A stretch of DNA of 64,000 nucleotides from Alphaproteobacteria bacterium (GCA_023384135.1 JAHDXS010000003.1:440728-504727); one strand, 5' to 3'. Positions 45,316 through 55,220 are shown, counted from the first letter of the stretch. Numbers and translations: made by a program. The notes: generated by a model from the sequence alone, not told the origin.

Positions 45316-46332
45316 TTATTGAACGCCGTAAAAATCTTTGTACCACGTTACGAAATTTGCCAGCCCCTGTTCCAGCGGCACGGCGGGCGTAAAGCCCAAA
45401 TCCCGGTGAATATCGTCGATATCCGCATAGGTGCTCAAAACGTCCCCGGTCTGGATCGGCAGATATTCCTTCACCGCCTCGCGCCCGGTCAGCTTTTCGA
45501 GGATCTGAATGAATTTGCCCAGATTCTCGGGGTTGTTGTTGCCGATATTGTAAAGCTTATGCGGCACGCTGTATTCCCCGAACTGCTCGGCCTTGGCGGG
45601 CGACTTCATGCATTTGATCACGCCGTCCACGATATCGTCGATATAGGTGAAATCGCGCATCATGTCGCCGTTGTTGTAAACCGTGATCGGCTTGCCCTCG
45701 AATATGCTCTTGGTAAACTTGAAATACGCCATGTCCGGCCGCCCGAACGGCCCATAAACGGTAAAAAACCGCAAACCCGTGAGCGGGATTTTGTACATGG
45801 AGCTATAGGAAAACGCCATGCTCTCATTCGCCTTCTTGGTCGAGGCGTAAAGGCTCACCTGATGGTCCGTCTGGTCGTGCGTTGAAAAGGGCAGCTTCGT
45901 ATTCGCGCCGTAGACGGACGAAGACGAAGCGTACACCATGTGCTCCACCTCGTTATGCCGCACACACTCCAGCATATTCATAAAGCCCACGAGGTTGGAT
46001 TGCAGGTAGGCATAGGGATTTTCAAGGCTGTAACGCACGCCCGCCTGTGCCGCCAGATGAATGACGTTGCGCGGCTTGTATTTCTTGAACAGCGTCTCCA
46101 GCCCCTCCCGGTCCGCAAGGTCCAGCTTCTCGAACCGGATGGAATTTCCGAACTGCTTGAGGCTCTCCAAGCGCGCCAGCTTGAGGTTCGGGTCGTAGTA
46201 ATCGTTGATATTGTCGATCCCGATCACGTTGGTCGCGCCCTGCCGGATCAGCGAGATAATCGTGTGATAACCGATAAACCCGGCCGCGCCGGTCACGAGG
46301 ATGGGATGTTCGAAAGAGGGATGAGCACTCAT
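45316..46332 (-). CDS. NAD-dependent sugar epimerase, UDP-glucuronate 4-epimerase-like
   Basis: A 338-residue extended SDR. It has the NAD motif VTGAAGFIGYH, the serine region YASSSSVYG, the catalytic YASTK (YxxxK) and RFFTVYGPFGRPDMAYF, a stretch typical of LspL/CapI UDP-glucuronate 4-epimerases that make UDP-galacturonate. A galacturonate-containing polymer would also fit the nearby pectate-lyase-like protein, an inference only. Confidence 0.9.
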   Translation of the reverse strand: MSAHPSFEHPILVTGAAGFIGYHTIISLIRQGATNVIGIDNINDYYDPNLKLARLESLKQFGNSIRFEKLDLADREGLETLFKKYKPRNVIHLAAQAGVRYSLENPYAYLQSNLVGFMNMLECVRHNEVEHMVYASSSSVYGANTKLPFSTHDQTDHQVSLYASTKKANESMAFSYSSMYKIPLTGLRFFTVYGPFGRPDMAYFKFTKSIFEGKPITVYNNGDMMRDFTYIDDIVDGVIKCMKSPAKAEQFGEYSVPHKLYNIGNNNPENLGKFIQILEKLTGREAVKEYLPIQTGDVLSTYADIDDIHRDLGFTPAVPLEQGLANFVTWYKDFYGVQ

Positions 46333-46507
46333 ATGGACTTTAACCGTTCTGTTACAAGAAGTTCTTTTTAAAACGCCGGGAAATCTGCGTCACCCGCGGG
46401 CGCAGTTTCACTGCAATTTGCGGGCCAGAACATAGTGCATATCTTTAAGCCCTGTCAAAGGCAAACCCTCAAGGCGGCCTTAATCAGGGCGTTGGAAACC
46501 GCCAAAG

Positions 46508-48586
46508 CTAATAAACGCGAAAAGACTCAATTTCCGATAGCCTGACTTTGTTGAAAACCACACTGGGCTTGACTTTCGAGGTTTTTATAAGAATCTCGGC
46601 GGCCTTAACGAATTCCTCGCGGGGCGTAACACCCCATTCAAGAACAATAAGGGTCTGGTCGACGAGGGCGGAGAGGGCTTCCGCATCGGACACGCTCAGA
46701 ACCGGAGCGCAGTCAAAGATAATGAAATCGAACTGCGTCCTTAACCGTTCAAGATAAGGTTGCAACTTGCCCCCCAGAATAAGATCGGAAAGATAGGGCG
46801 TTCGCTCGCCCGAGGGCATCACGAACAGCCCGTGCCGATCGCGCGAATACGCTTTATCCGGCGGCTGCCGGCCTGACAGCATCTCGTAAAGTCCGGGCGA
46901 GGGGGGTGTCATCGTGACCCCCGCCATAACCGGGTTGAGCGTATCGGCATCGATCAAAAGCACCTTGAGGCCAATATTGCGCATATAATAGGCAACGGCA
47001 GCCGCAAGAGTGGATTTCCCCTCGCCGCGGCGGGAAGACGTGAATAAAAGGGTTTTGCCCTTGCCCTCCGCGCTAATATGAATAAACAGCCGCTTGATCT
47101 CCTCGATAAACAGCGAGCGGTCGTTTTTAATAATATTGGAAATCGGAAGCCGTGTCCGGGGCAGGGCGCCCGTAACGCTGAGCCCCGCAAGCTTGTTGAT
47201 TTCATCGCGCGTCTTAAGACCGCGCTCGCTGATTTCCAGAACAAGAACCACACACAGCGCAACCATGAAGGAAAAAGCTGAAACAGCCAAAAGGATCAGA
47301 AGCTTTTTTGAGCTGACGGGATCACGGGGAATATCCGCCAAGGACGAAATAGAAACATCCGGCCGGGTAAAATCGATCTGCGATTTGATCTCTTCCGAGC
47401 GGGCAAGAAAACTATCCAGCAGATTCATGCTGGCCTGTTCTTCGGTTTTAAGGGTTTGCAACATGATCATTTTTTCCTGCATGCCCGAAGCGGCCGTTTG
47501 CAGGGTTTCAAGGTTGCGTTCCAATATTTGCTGCTGGTTTCGAACGGCGACCAGCTCGTTTTCAACGGATTTCTTGATATTCGAGACTTCGCGGTCGAGA
47601 TCCCGATTGATCTGCGCGACCTCGTCGCGGGCGGCGGTCACCTCGGGATGATTGGGGCCGTATTGGCTTCTGAGCGATTTAAGTTTTTGTGCGGAAAGGC
47701 TGGCCCGCGATTTGAGCTCTTGTATGAGGGGCGAGCCTACAACATCCGAAGTCCCATAAGCGCCGTTTTTGCTCATTAACTCATGCCGGGCTTGCAAATC
47801 CAGCGCCTTACTCTCAATTCTGGCGATCTCCTTGGCCAGGCTCGAAATTTGCGCGAAGATCAGCTCTTGCGAACCCTCGCCCTGAACCATCCCGTTTTCA
47901 GCCCGAAACTGCTGTGCGGCCCGTGATTTTTTTAGGCTTTGGTCTTTCAGGTCGCCAATTTGTTTGGTCAGCCACGTATCGATGGTCTTGGCGAGATCCT
48001 GTTTGTCTTTTTGTTTTGACAGCAGGTACTGTTCCGCGTGGGCGTTGACCACTTCGGCGGCAAGAGCGGCTTCGGAAGATGTAAAGGTGATTTCAATGAC
48101 TCTGGACGTGCCCTGCTGCTTGACATCCAGAGCGTCGGAGAACGCTTTAAAAATCTTATAGTCCTGCGCATCCCGATCGGCGCCCTGAGCCGCTGTCCCG
48201 CTTTCATCCGCGATCGTGGAGCGTTTCTTGAGCGCACCCTTCGAATCCATCGCAAGGTCCAAAGTCGCAAGCGTCCGCTTGATCAGCGCGGGGGAGCCGA
48301 TAACCTGTACCTGCGTGGGGACGGTAAGATTGTCGAATTTCATCCCCGTCAGAATATCGTTGAAATCGGCGAGGTTGATCTCCTGCGCCTCCAGAAGTAC
48401 GCTCGCAGTTGCCTTGTACATATCAGGCAGTTTTTTGAGGTATATAAAGGCCGACACTGTGGGCAGCAGCGTAATGACAGCCACAAGAAACGCCCGCTTG
48501 AAAACAATGCGGATAAGATCGAGAACATTGGGCTCCTCGTTGGCGTTATTTCTTCTCCTGTCAGATTTTCTGCGTTCCATGCTCAC
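46508..48586 (-). CDS. Polysaccharide copolymerase with BY-kinase domain (Wzc/ExoP type)
   Basis: A 692-residue inner-membrane protein. A basic N-terminus, a first helix (about 32-50), a Wzz/GNVR periplasmic region with long coiled coils (about 180-400) and a second helix (about 428-450) precede the cytoplasmic kinase: Walker A SSRRGEGKST (517-526), Walker A' LLIDAD (543-548) and Walker B FIIFDCAP (621-628). It controls chain length and export. The C-terminus (ESFRVY) holds only one terminal tyrosine, not the usual tyrosine cluster. No Wza-type export protein is in the window. Confidence 0.92.
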   Translation of the reverse strand: MSMERRKSDRRRNNANEEPNVLDLIRIVFKRAFLVAVITLLPTVSAFIYLKKLPDMYKATASVLLEAQEINLADFNDILTGMKFDNLTVPTQVQVIGSPALIKRTLATLDLAMDSKGALKKRSTIADESGTAAQGADRDAQDYKIFKAFSDALDVKQQGTSRVIEITFTSSEAALAAEVVNAHAEQYLLSKQKDKQDLAKTIDTWLTKQIGDLKDQSLKKSRAAQQFRAENGMVQGEGSQELIFAQISSLAKEIARIESKALDLQARHELMSKNGAYGTSDVVGSPLIQELKSRASLSAQKLKSLRSQYGPNHPEVTAARDEVAQINRDLDREVSNIKKSVENELVAVRNQQQILERNLETLQTAASGMQEKMIMLQTLKTEEQASMNLLDSFLARSEEIKSQIDFTRPDVSISSLADIPRDPVSSKKLLILLAVSAFSFMVALCVVLVLEISERGLKTRDEINKLAGLSVTGALPRTRLPISNIIKNDRSLFIEEIKRLFIHISAEGKGKTLLFTSSRRGEGKSTLAAAVAYYMRNIGLKVLLIDADTLNPVMAGVTMTPPSPGLYEMLSGRQPPDKAYSRDRHGLFVMPSGERTPYLSDLILGGKLQPYLERLRTQFDFIIFDCAPVLSVSDAEALSALVDQTLIVLEWGVTPREEFVKAAEILIKTSKVKPSVVFNKVRLSEIESFRVY

Positions 48587-48697
48587 ATCATAACCTAAAA
48601 AAAGCTCAGAAAAAAAATAACTAGAAAAACGATTTTTCTAATAAAAAAAACGAATGCCTGATAAATGTGTTTCTACACGGATAGGGGGCATAAGAAA

Positions 48698-49054
48698 TTA
48701 TCCGAGATCGCGTTCGCCCGCGTCGTATCCGCGCTTGAGGAGTCCGCCGATCACGACACCCAGTGCGACCCCGATAAGATTCGCGCCCACATCGTCCGCC
48801 GAGACAGAGCGCCCGGGTATAAGCCCCTGCAACAGCTCAACGCCCAACCCGCCGACACAGAGAACCACGCAGGTGATAATAATTCCAACGCGGCTTCTAA
48901 ATGAAAAAAACGCCCAGATCAACACCACCACGCAAACGAGGATATGAAGCATCTTATCCGCGTAGTAGGTCGGTGTCTCAAACAGGTTGGGGATGAAGGC
49001 AACCGCCATTAAGGCGATTAAAAACACAGATATTCCAAAAATTTTGAGCATCAT
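48698..49054 (-). CDS. VanZ-like membrane protein
   Basis: A 118-residue protein, four helices. ATG 49054 has AGGA five bases upstream (49051 is equally possible; a GTG at 49069 is less so). YYADKMLHILVCVVVLIWAFF and LGVELLQGLIPGRSVSADDVGANLIGVALG (core) show the conserved D-K-x-x-H and GRSxxxxDxxxNxxG of the VanZ family. It is often found near polysaccharide genes; its action is unknown. It may be first in the minus-strand polysaccharide unit. Confidence 0.88.
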   Translation of the reverse strand: MMLKIFGISVFLIALMAVAFIPNLFETPTYYADKMLHILVCVVVLIWAFFSFRSRVGIIITCVVLCVGGLGVELLQGLIPGRSVSADDVGANLIGVALGVVIGGLLKRGYDAGERDLG

Positions 49055-49181
49055 CCCGTTCCTGCGCACGCGAAACCATTCTGGACCTCAAGCAAGTCAG
49101 GCCCGTTACAAACTGTCAAGAACCCCGAAAGCTTAAGGGCGAGCCGCTTCCAGATTGCAAAAATCGTGCAAAACGGAGGCC

Positions 49182-49356
49182 TGATGAGAATTGCGCTCTA
49201 CAGCCGCATGGCGCGGGTATCTGTGACACAAGCGTGGCAGGTGACGGGCTTCAGGATGAAGGGATGACGAACCTTGAACTGTGGCACAAATTCGAGCAAG
49301 CGCAGCCGAACACCTTCGCCGCGATGTATTCGTTTTGGTGTGATAAGTCCCGTTGA
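49182..49356 (+). pseudogene. Possible remnant of a lost gene
   Basis: The 360-base gap between the VanZ-like gene and gltX has no full gene. It contains a 27-codon frame (49182, MRIALYSRMARVS...) and a 30-codon frame at 49264-49356 encoding MTNLELWHKFEQAQPNTFAA and ending MYSFWCDKSR. The second looks like the C-terminal tail of a larger protein (similar LW-x-x-F-E-x-x-x-P-x-TF-x-x-MY-x-FW tails occur, as I recall, in methyltransferases), so it may be what remains after a deletion. Weak. Confidence 0.25.
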
Positions 49357-49416
49357 TCGTTGGCCAGGCAAAGCTCATCCAATCCAAGCACAAGAAAAAA
49401 CGAGCAATAATAAAAG

Positions 49417-50751
49417 TTAAGCCGCCAGCCGCTGCTTCGCCTTTTCCGGCCCGATCAGCAGCAGAAGATCCGCCAGCTCCGGCCCGTGATCCATACCCGT
49501 CAGGGCCTGACGCAGCGGCATGAACAAAAGCTTGCCCTTGCGCCCGGTCTGGGCCTTGACGGCCTCGACCCACTGGCTCCACGTCTCGCGCGTCCACGGC
49601 GTTTCAGGCAGCAGCTTCGCGGCCTCCGCGATAAAGGCGGCATCCTCGATCACCGGCTGCACCGGGCCGTTCGCAACGCGCCACCATTCTTTCGCGTCGC
49701 TGAGTTTTTCAAGGTTGGGCCGCACAACATCCCAGAATGCTTCGTCCAGATCGGCCAGCCCGATCTCCGCCAGCCTCGGCTTGATCGAGGCGTAAGACGT
49801 ATGGTGCAAAATCTTGGCGTTCAGGCGGTTCAACTCCTCCTGATCGAATTTCGGCGTGCCGCGCCCGAATTTGGAAATATCGAAATTCGCGATCACGTCC
49901 TTGATATCGGTGAACGGCTCGATCGGATCGGACGTGCCCAGCCGCGCCATGAGGCTGACCACCGCCATCGCCTCCAGCCCTTCATCATCGCGAAGCTCGC
50001 GCAGATTGAGCGCGCCAAGGCGCTTGGACAGCTTGCCGCCCTGCGCGTCAGAAAGCAGCGGGAGATGAGCAAACCCCGGCGGCGTCGCGCCCAGCGCCTC
50101 GAACATCTGAACGTGCATCGCCGTGTTGGTGACGTGATCTTCCCCGCGCACGACATGGGTAATCTTGTAATCGATATCGTCGATCACGGAACAAAGGTGA
50201 TAAAGCGGGCTGCCATCCTCGCGGATCAGCACGGGGTCAGACATATCGCCGCCCTCGAAATGCACAGGCCCGCGCACCTCGTCATTCCACTTGATCGGCG
50301 CGTGATTCATCTTGAAACGCCAATGCGGCTTGCGCCCCTGCGCTTCGTAGGCCTTTTTCTGATCTTCGGTCAGCTTCAGCGCCTCCCGGTCGTAGATCGG
50401 GGGCAGTTTGCGGGCGAGCTGGCTCTTGCGTTTGAGTTCAAGCTCCTCAGCGGTTTCATAGCAGGGATAAAGCCGACCGCTGGCCTTGAGTTGTTCGATC
50501 TTCACGGCGTAATAATCCAGCCGGTCGCGCTGCCGTGCCTTCTCGTCCCAACCCATGCCGAGCCATTTCAGCCCTTCCTCGATGGCATCTTCGTATTCCT
50601 GCTTGGAGCGTTCGAGGTCCGTATCGTCGATCCGCAGCAGGAAATGCCCGCGCTTCGACCGCGCGTACAGCCACGTAATCAGGGCTGTTCTGGCGTTCCC
50701 GATATGCATCATCCCGGTGGGTGAGGGGGCGAATCTGACTCTAACGCTCAT
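49417..50751 (-). CDS. gltX: Glutamyl-tRNA synthetase
   Basis: A 444-residue class I synthetase from ATG 50751 (MSVRVRFAPSPTG); a reading to 50814 would cross into nadE. The HIGH motif appears as MHIGN in PSPTGMMHIGNART, the LRIDDTDLERS segment binds glutamate, and the KMSKR-type loop is KLSKR in GGKLSKRLGAL. Alphaproteobacteria often carry two GltX paralogues, one charging tRNA-Gln for transamidation; which this is cannot be decided here. It follows nadE by 49 bases. Confidence 0.96.
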   Translation of the reverse strand: MSVRVRFAPSPTGMMHIGNARTALITWLYARSKRGHFLLRIDDTDLERSKQEYEDAIEEGLKWLGMGWDEKARQRDRLDYYAVKIEQLKASGRLYPCYETAEELELKRKSQLARKLPPIYDREALKLTEDQKKAYEAQGRKPHWRFKMNHAPIKWNDEVRGPVHFEGGDMSDPVLIREDGSPLYHLCSVIDDIDYKITHVVRGEDHVTNTAMHVQMFEALGATPPGFAHLPLLSDAQGGKLSKRLGALNLRELRDDEGLEAMAVVSLMARLGTSDPIEPFTDIKDVIANFDISKFGRGTPKFDQEELNRLNAKILHHTSYASIKPRLAEIGLADLDEAFWDVVRPNLEKLSDAKEWWRVANGPVQPVIEDAAFIAEAAKLLPETPWTRETWSQWVEAVKAQTGRKGKLLFMPLRQALTGMDHGPELADLLLLIGPEKAKQRLAA

Positions 50752-50800
50752 TATTTTTTCTTTCTTAAGTCCGCTTGGGTCTTCTTGAATAGCCGTAATA

Positions 50801-52495
50801 TCACGCTTTTTCAATGATATTCAGGAATTGGTTGGTAATCGGGTACCGCCGGTCCCGCCCGAAGGCGCGGGACGTAATCTTGACCCCCGGCGGGGCCTGC
50901 CGCCGCTTATATTCCGCCCGGTCCAGCATGCGCCAGACTTTCAGAACGGTTTCGCGGGCGTATCCGGCCTTTACGAGGTTATCCACGCCCAGTTCCCGCT
51001 CGATCAGCCCTTCGAGAATGGCATCCAGTTCGGCATAGGGCGGCAAGGTGTCCTGATCCGTCTGGTTGTCTTTAAGCTCCGCCGTGGGCGGACGGGTGAG
51101 AATATTTTCGGGGATGGGGTTCAGCGCGGCCTGACCCAGCGCCTCCGGCGGCACGTGCGCGTTCCGCCAGCGCGAAAGGGCGTAGACCTCCATCTTGTAG
51201 AGATCTTTCAGCACGTTAAACCCGCCGCACATATCGCCGTACAGCGTGGCATACCCCACCGCCATCTCGGACTTGTTGCCCGTAGAGAGAACCATAGCGC
51301 CCGTGGCGTTTGAAAGCGCCATGAGGATCAGCCCCCGGATACGCGGCTGAATGTTTTCATAGGTGATGGAGGGCGTCTTTTCATCGAAATGCGGAGCCAG
51401 CAGGTCGTTAAACGCCGCAAACGGCTGTTCGATGGAAATTTCATCCAGCTTTACGCCGAGAGCTTTGGCTAGCGCCGCCGCATCATCAAGGCTCTCCCGC
51501 GCGGTATAGCGCGAGGGCATCATCACGCACCGCACCCGCTCCGGGCCCAGCGCGTCGGCGGCGATCACGGCGGTGAGCGCGCTGTCGATCCCGCCCGAAA
51601 GCCCCAGAAGCACGCCCGGAAACCCGTTCTTTCCGATATAATCACGCAGCCCCAGCATGAGGGCACGGTAAACCTCCCCCGGCCCGCTCGCGGGCAGCGT
51701 ATCGTCCGAGAGCGCCGAGAGATCCTCGCCCTTTTTGCTCCAGACCTCGGGGCCAAGTAAATCAAAGGCCTCGGTGAACGACGCCCCCTGATAGACCTTC
51801 TCGCCTTTAGCGTTGAGCGCGAAGGACGATCCGTCGAAAACAAGCTCGTCCTGCCCGCCGACCTGATTGACGTAGACGAGCGGAAGCCCCGTCTCCCGCG
51901 CACGGTTACGGGCCTGCAACAGGCGGCGCGACAGATGCCGCTGCGAAAACGGGCTGCCGTTGGGAACGATGAGAATATCCGCCCCGTGATCCTGCAAGTT
52001 GCACGCGGCCCGTTTGAACCACATATCCTCGCACGTCATAAGCCCCAGCATCACCCCCCGGAATTTCACAGGGTAGGGCAGGGGGCCGGAGGAAAACAGG
52101 CGCCGCTCGTCGAAAACGCCGTAATTAGGGAGTTCGTGCTTGGGCACGGTGGCCAGAATTTTCCCCTCCGCGATCAGCAGGATGGCGTTGTAACGCTCGC
52201 CTTTGATCCGCCACGGCGTGGAAATGACAGCCGCCGCCTTTGATGTCGCGCTGTGCTGGATAAGTTTTGCAACCTGCTTTTCGATTTCATCAATGAAGAC
52301 AGGTTTGAGGACGAGATCTTCGGGCGGGTAGCCGCACGTCACCATTTCGGGAAAGACGATCAGGTCGGCGCGCCCCTCGAAATGCGCCCACGCCCGGATA
52401 ATTTTATCCGCGTTGCCGTGCAGGTCGCCCAGAGTGGGGTTGATTTGCGCTATGCCGATACGAAGCGAGGGGGTGGCCGTCATTGTCTTAACCAT
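50801..52495 (-). CDS. nadE: Glutamine-dependent NAD+ synthetase
   Basis: A 564-residue two-domain enzyme. The N-terminal nitrilase-like glutaminase has Glu in FPEMVTCGYPPEDL, Lys in VPKHELPNYGVFDE and Cys in LMTCEDMWF. The C-terminal synthetase has the P-loop GLSGGIDSALTAVIA and TGNKSEMAVGYATLYGDM. It makes NAD+ from deamido-NAD. The start may be ATG 52495 or 52483; neither has a strong ribosome site. Confidence 0.97.
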   Translation of the reverse strand: MVKTMTATPSLRIGIAQINPTLGDLHGNADKIIRAWAHFEGRADLIVFPEMVTCGYPPEDLVLKPVFIDEIEKQVAKLIQHSATSKAAAVISTPWRIKGERYNAILLIAEGKILATVPKHELPNYGVFDERRLFSSGPLPYPVKFRGVMLGLMTCEDMWFKRAACNLQDHGADILIVPNGSPFSQRHLSRRLLQARNRARETGLPLVYVNQVGGQDELVFDGSSFALNAKGEKVYQGASFTEAFDLLGPEVWSKKGEDLSALSDDTLPASGPGEVYRALMLGLRDYIGKNGFPGVLLGLSGGIDSALTAVIAADALGPERVRCVMMPSRYTARESLDDAAALAKALGVKLDEISIEQPFAAFNDLLAPHFDEKTPSITYENIQPRIRGLILMALSNATGAMVLSTGNKSEMAVGYATLYGDMCGGFNVLKDLYKMEVYALSRWRNAHVPPEALGQAALNPIPENILTRPPTAELKDNQTDQDTLPPYAELDAILEGLIERELGVDNLVKAGYARETVLKVWRMLDRAEYKRRQAPPGVKITSRAFGRDRRYPITNQFLNIIEKA

Positions 52496-52544
52496 ACGTG
52501 TGGCGCTGCCGACAGTAAACCGCCGTTACGAGTGCCGCGCAAGC

Positions 52545-53939
52545 CTATTCCGCAGCCGAGTGCGTGGCAACCCGCAGATCGTTCCCGCGCGAGCGCAAAG
52601 CCTTCAACTCGTCCGAGATCAGGAACGCCAGCTCCAGCGCCTGATTGGCGTTCAAACGCGGGTCGCAATGCGTGTGGTAACGGTTGGAAAGGTCCTCGTC
52701 ACCGATGGCCTCCGCGCCGCCGACGCACTCCGTCACGTCCTGCCCGGTCATCTCGATATGAATGCCGCCCGGATGCGTGCCCTCGGCCTTGTGAACGGCG
52801 AAGAACCCGCGCACCTCGGCCAGAATCTGGTCGAACGGGCGCGTCTTGTAGCCGCTGGTGGATTTGATTGTGTTGCCGTGCATCGGGTCGCACGACCAGA
52901 CCACGGCGCGGCCTTCTTGCTTGACCTTGCGCAGCAGAGGCGCGAGCTTTTCTTCGACCTGTTTATGGCCCATCCGCGCGATCAGCGTCAGGCGACCCGG
53001 AATATTCTCGGGGTTCAGAACGTCGATGAGGCGGATGAGTTCGTCAGGGTTGAGCGCCGGGGAGCATTTCAACCCGATCGGATTTTTAATGCCGCGCACG
53101 AATTCGATCTGCGCGTGGTCTTCCTGATGGGTGCGCGCGCCAATCCATACGAAATGCGCCGACGTGTCGTACCATTCGCCCGTCAGGCTGTCCACGCGGG
53201 TCATCGCCTCTTCGTAGGGAAGGAGCAGCGCCTCGTGCGAGGTGAAGAAGCTCGTCTCGCGGATGGAGGGCACGTTATCCGCCGTGATCCCGCATGCGGC
53301 CATGAAGCGCAGCGCATCGTCGATCCGGTCGGCAAGATCCTGGTACCGCTCGCCCAGAGGGCTGTTCTCGACGAAGCCGAGATTCCACTGATGAACCTTG
53401 TTGAGGTCGGCATAGCCGCCATGCGCGAACGCACGCAAAAGGTTCAGCGTGGCCGCCGCCTGATTGTAGCCCTTGACCATGCGCTGCGGGTCAGGCTCGC
53501 GCCCCTCGGGCGTAAAATCCAGCGCGTTGATGTTGTCGCCCCGGTAGCTGGGCAGGGTCACACCGTCTTTGGTTTCCATATCATCGGAGCGCGGCTTGGC
53601 GTACTGCCCGGCCATCCGCCCGACCTTCACAACCGGAAGCGAGCCGGAATAGGTCAGGATGACCGCCATCTGCAAAAGAACGCGGAAGGAGTCGCGGATC
53701 TTGTTCGCGTTGAATTCGGCGAAGCTCTCGGCGCAGTCGCCCCCCTGCAGCAAAAACCCTTTCCCCTCGGACACTTGGCCGAGTTTGCGCATCAAATCGC
53801 GGGCCTCCCCGGCAAAAACCAGCGGAGGCATGGCGGCGATTTCGCGCTCGGCCGCTTTCAGGGCCACCTCGTCCTTATAGGCAGGCAGCTGCTTGACGGG
53901 TTTGCTTCTCCACGATTGCGGGGTCCAGTCTTTCGACAT
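52545..53939 (-). CDS. aroG: Class II 3-deoxy-7-phosphoheptulonate (DAHP) synthase
   Basis: A 464-residue type II (plant-like) DAHP synthase, the first step of the shikimate pathway (phosphoenolpyruvate plus erythrose 4-phosphate). The signature [43 protein letters not shown] (core) and [12 protein letters not shown] identify it. It has no separate regulatory domain. AGGTGG precedes the ATG. The divergent gap 53940-54200 is AT-rich, shows no gene, and presumably holds promoters for both directions. Confidence 0.96.
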   Translation of the reverse strand: MSKDWTPQSWRSKPVKQLPAYKDEVALKAAEREIAAMPPLVFAGEARDLMRKLGQVSEGKGFLLQGGDCAESFAEFNANKIRDSFRVLLQMAVILTYSGSLPVVKVGRMAGQYAKPRSDDMETKDGVTLPSYRGDNINALDFTPEGREPDPQRMVKGYNQAAATLNLLRAFAHGGYADLNKVHQWNLGFVENSPLGERYQDLADRIDDALRFMAACGITADNVPSIRETSFFTSHEALLLPYEEAMTRVDSLTGEWYDTSAHFVWIGARTHQEDHAQIEFVRGIKNPIGLKCSPALNPDELIRLIDVLNPENIPGRLTLIARMGHKQVEEKLAPLLRKVKQEGRAVVWSCDPMHGNTIKSTSGYKTRPFDQILAEVRGFFAVHKAEGTHPGGIHIEMTGQDVTECVGGAEAIGDEDLSNRYHTHCDPRLNANQALELAFLISDELKALRSRGNDLRVATHSAAE

Positions 53940-54200
53940 TTAAAGTCCACCTCTTGCAAAAATCGATTTCAGAACACGCAGTTATGCATAAATTCGCGCC
54001 CGGAGGCAAATTGATTAACAAAAAGAGGCTGAATAGTTGAAAAAATCTCCATTTCTTCAGACTTTGTTCAGAGAAAAAGGGCTATAAGAAACACGGGTTT
54101 TGTTCTATTATCATATATTCAATTTATCTTATAAAAGATTGCGAAAAACACGTTGTCGGACACAGGCGATTTAACCGTCTTTTCTTTATGGAAAGATCAT

Positions 54201-55220
54201 ATGACCGCTCTGGAACCCTTGATCCAAAGGGCTGCGGACTCCGCGCCCCTGCACGGTGTGCGCAAGACCTGGGCGGCCCTGAGCGAAAGGGCGCAGGCCG
54301 ACGCCGCCCTGTGCGCCGAATACGACGCGAAGCTCTTCGAACCGCCCTATGACCCACTCCACGATAATTGCCTGCAAAACGCCACCCTCCCGGCGCTGGC
54401 CGCTGCGGCCTTTCTGCGCCACTCCGGCACGGACAGAAAGACGCGCGGGCTCTGGCTGCCGCCGCTCCTGATAGCCGCCGTGCTGGGGGAAACGCCCCAC
54501 ACGCTCCCTTACCATAATAACTTGCATTTTCGTAAGGTCCTGCTTCACGCCGCCCGCCTGATCGGCGCGCACAAGGAGCCGCTCCCTGCGAAAGACGTCG
54601 CGCTGCTGCTGATCGCCGCCTGCATCCACGATCTGGGCCATGACGGCTCGGGTAATGTCGAGCCGGACGGAACCTACACCCCCGGCAGGCTCGAACGCCG
54701 CTCCGTCGAATACGCCGCGCCGTATCTGAAAGCGGCGGGGCTGGACGAGGCGAGCCGCGCCGATCTGGAAACCATGATCGTCTGCACCGACGCCGCGCGG
54801 CCCGATAATCCCGCCTGTCCGCTCACCCAGATGCGGGCCGCCGCGATGGTTCATTTCGGCCCGCAGCAGACCGGCCACCAGCCCGGCGCGGGCGGGGGGA
54901 TATACAACACGCTCAAGGCGCGGCGCGATCTGGCGCTGCTCGCCCTGTTCCTGCATGAGGCGGATATTATGAATTCTGCGGGCGTATCCTGCGCCCAGAC
55001 CGGGCTGGAAACCACGCAATTCAAACAGGAAAGCAAAGGCGATCAGGCCCGCCCCTCCGACGTTTTGGAATTTCTCGGAACCATCTGCCGGGGCGGATTT
55101 ATTTCCGAAGCGGGCCGCACGCTGGGCCAGAACGCCTACGAAACCATCCGCGCCCGCGCGCAAGCGGACTTCGAGAACGGCAACGCGCCTTATGAAAGCG
55201 AGCCGGGTGAACAGGCCTAA
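54201..55220 (+). CDS. HD-domain phosphohydrolase with cyclic-nucleotide PDE-like motif
   Basis: A 339-residue protein from ATG 54201, with GGAAAG just before it (the in-frame TTG at 54153 is less likely). The core PYHNNLH (His105, His109), then 33 residues later IHDLGHDG (His143-Asp144, His147, Asp148), with a later LFLHEADIMNSAG (Asp about 264), fits the metal-binding set of HD hydrolases. The H-N-x-x-H ... H-D-x-x-H-x-G spacing is that of class I cyclic-nucleotide phosphodiesterases. The substrate is not proven. It is convergent, overlapping the acyltransferase stop by 4 bases. Confidence 0.72.
   Translation: MTALEPLIQRAADSAPLHGVRKTWAALSERAQADAALCAEYDAKLFEPPYDPLHDNCLQNATLPALAAAAFLRHSGTDRKTRGLWLPPLLIAAVLGETPHTLPYHNNLHFRKVLLHAARLIGAHKEPLPAKDVALLLIAACIHDLGHDGSGNVEPDGTYTPGRLERRSVEYAAPYLKAAGLDEASRADLETMIVCTDAARPDNPACPLTQMRAAAMVHFGPQQTGHQPGAGGGIYNTLKARRDLALLALFLHEADIMNSAGVSCAQTGLETTQFKQESKGDQARPSDVLEFLGTICRGGFISEAGRTLGQNAYETIRARAQADFENGNAPYESEPGEQA

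Noticed and set aside
52413..54014. 533-residue open frame antisense to the DAHP synthase
   Set aside because: Arginine/histidine-rich composition typical of reverse-strand reading; the opposite strand is a complete, motif-bearing DAHP synthase.
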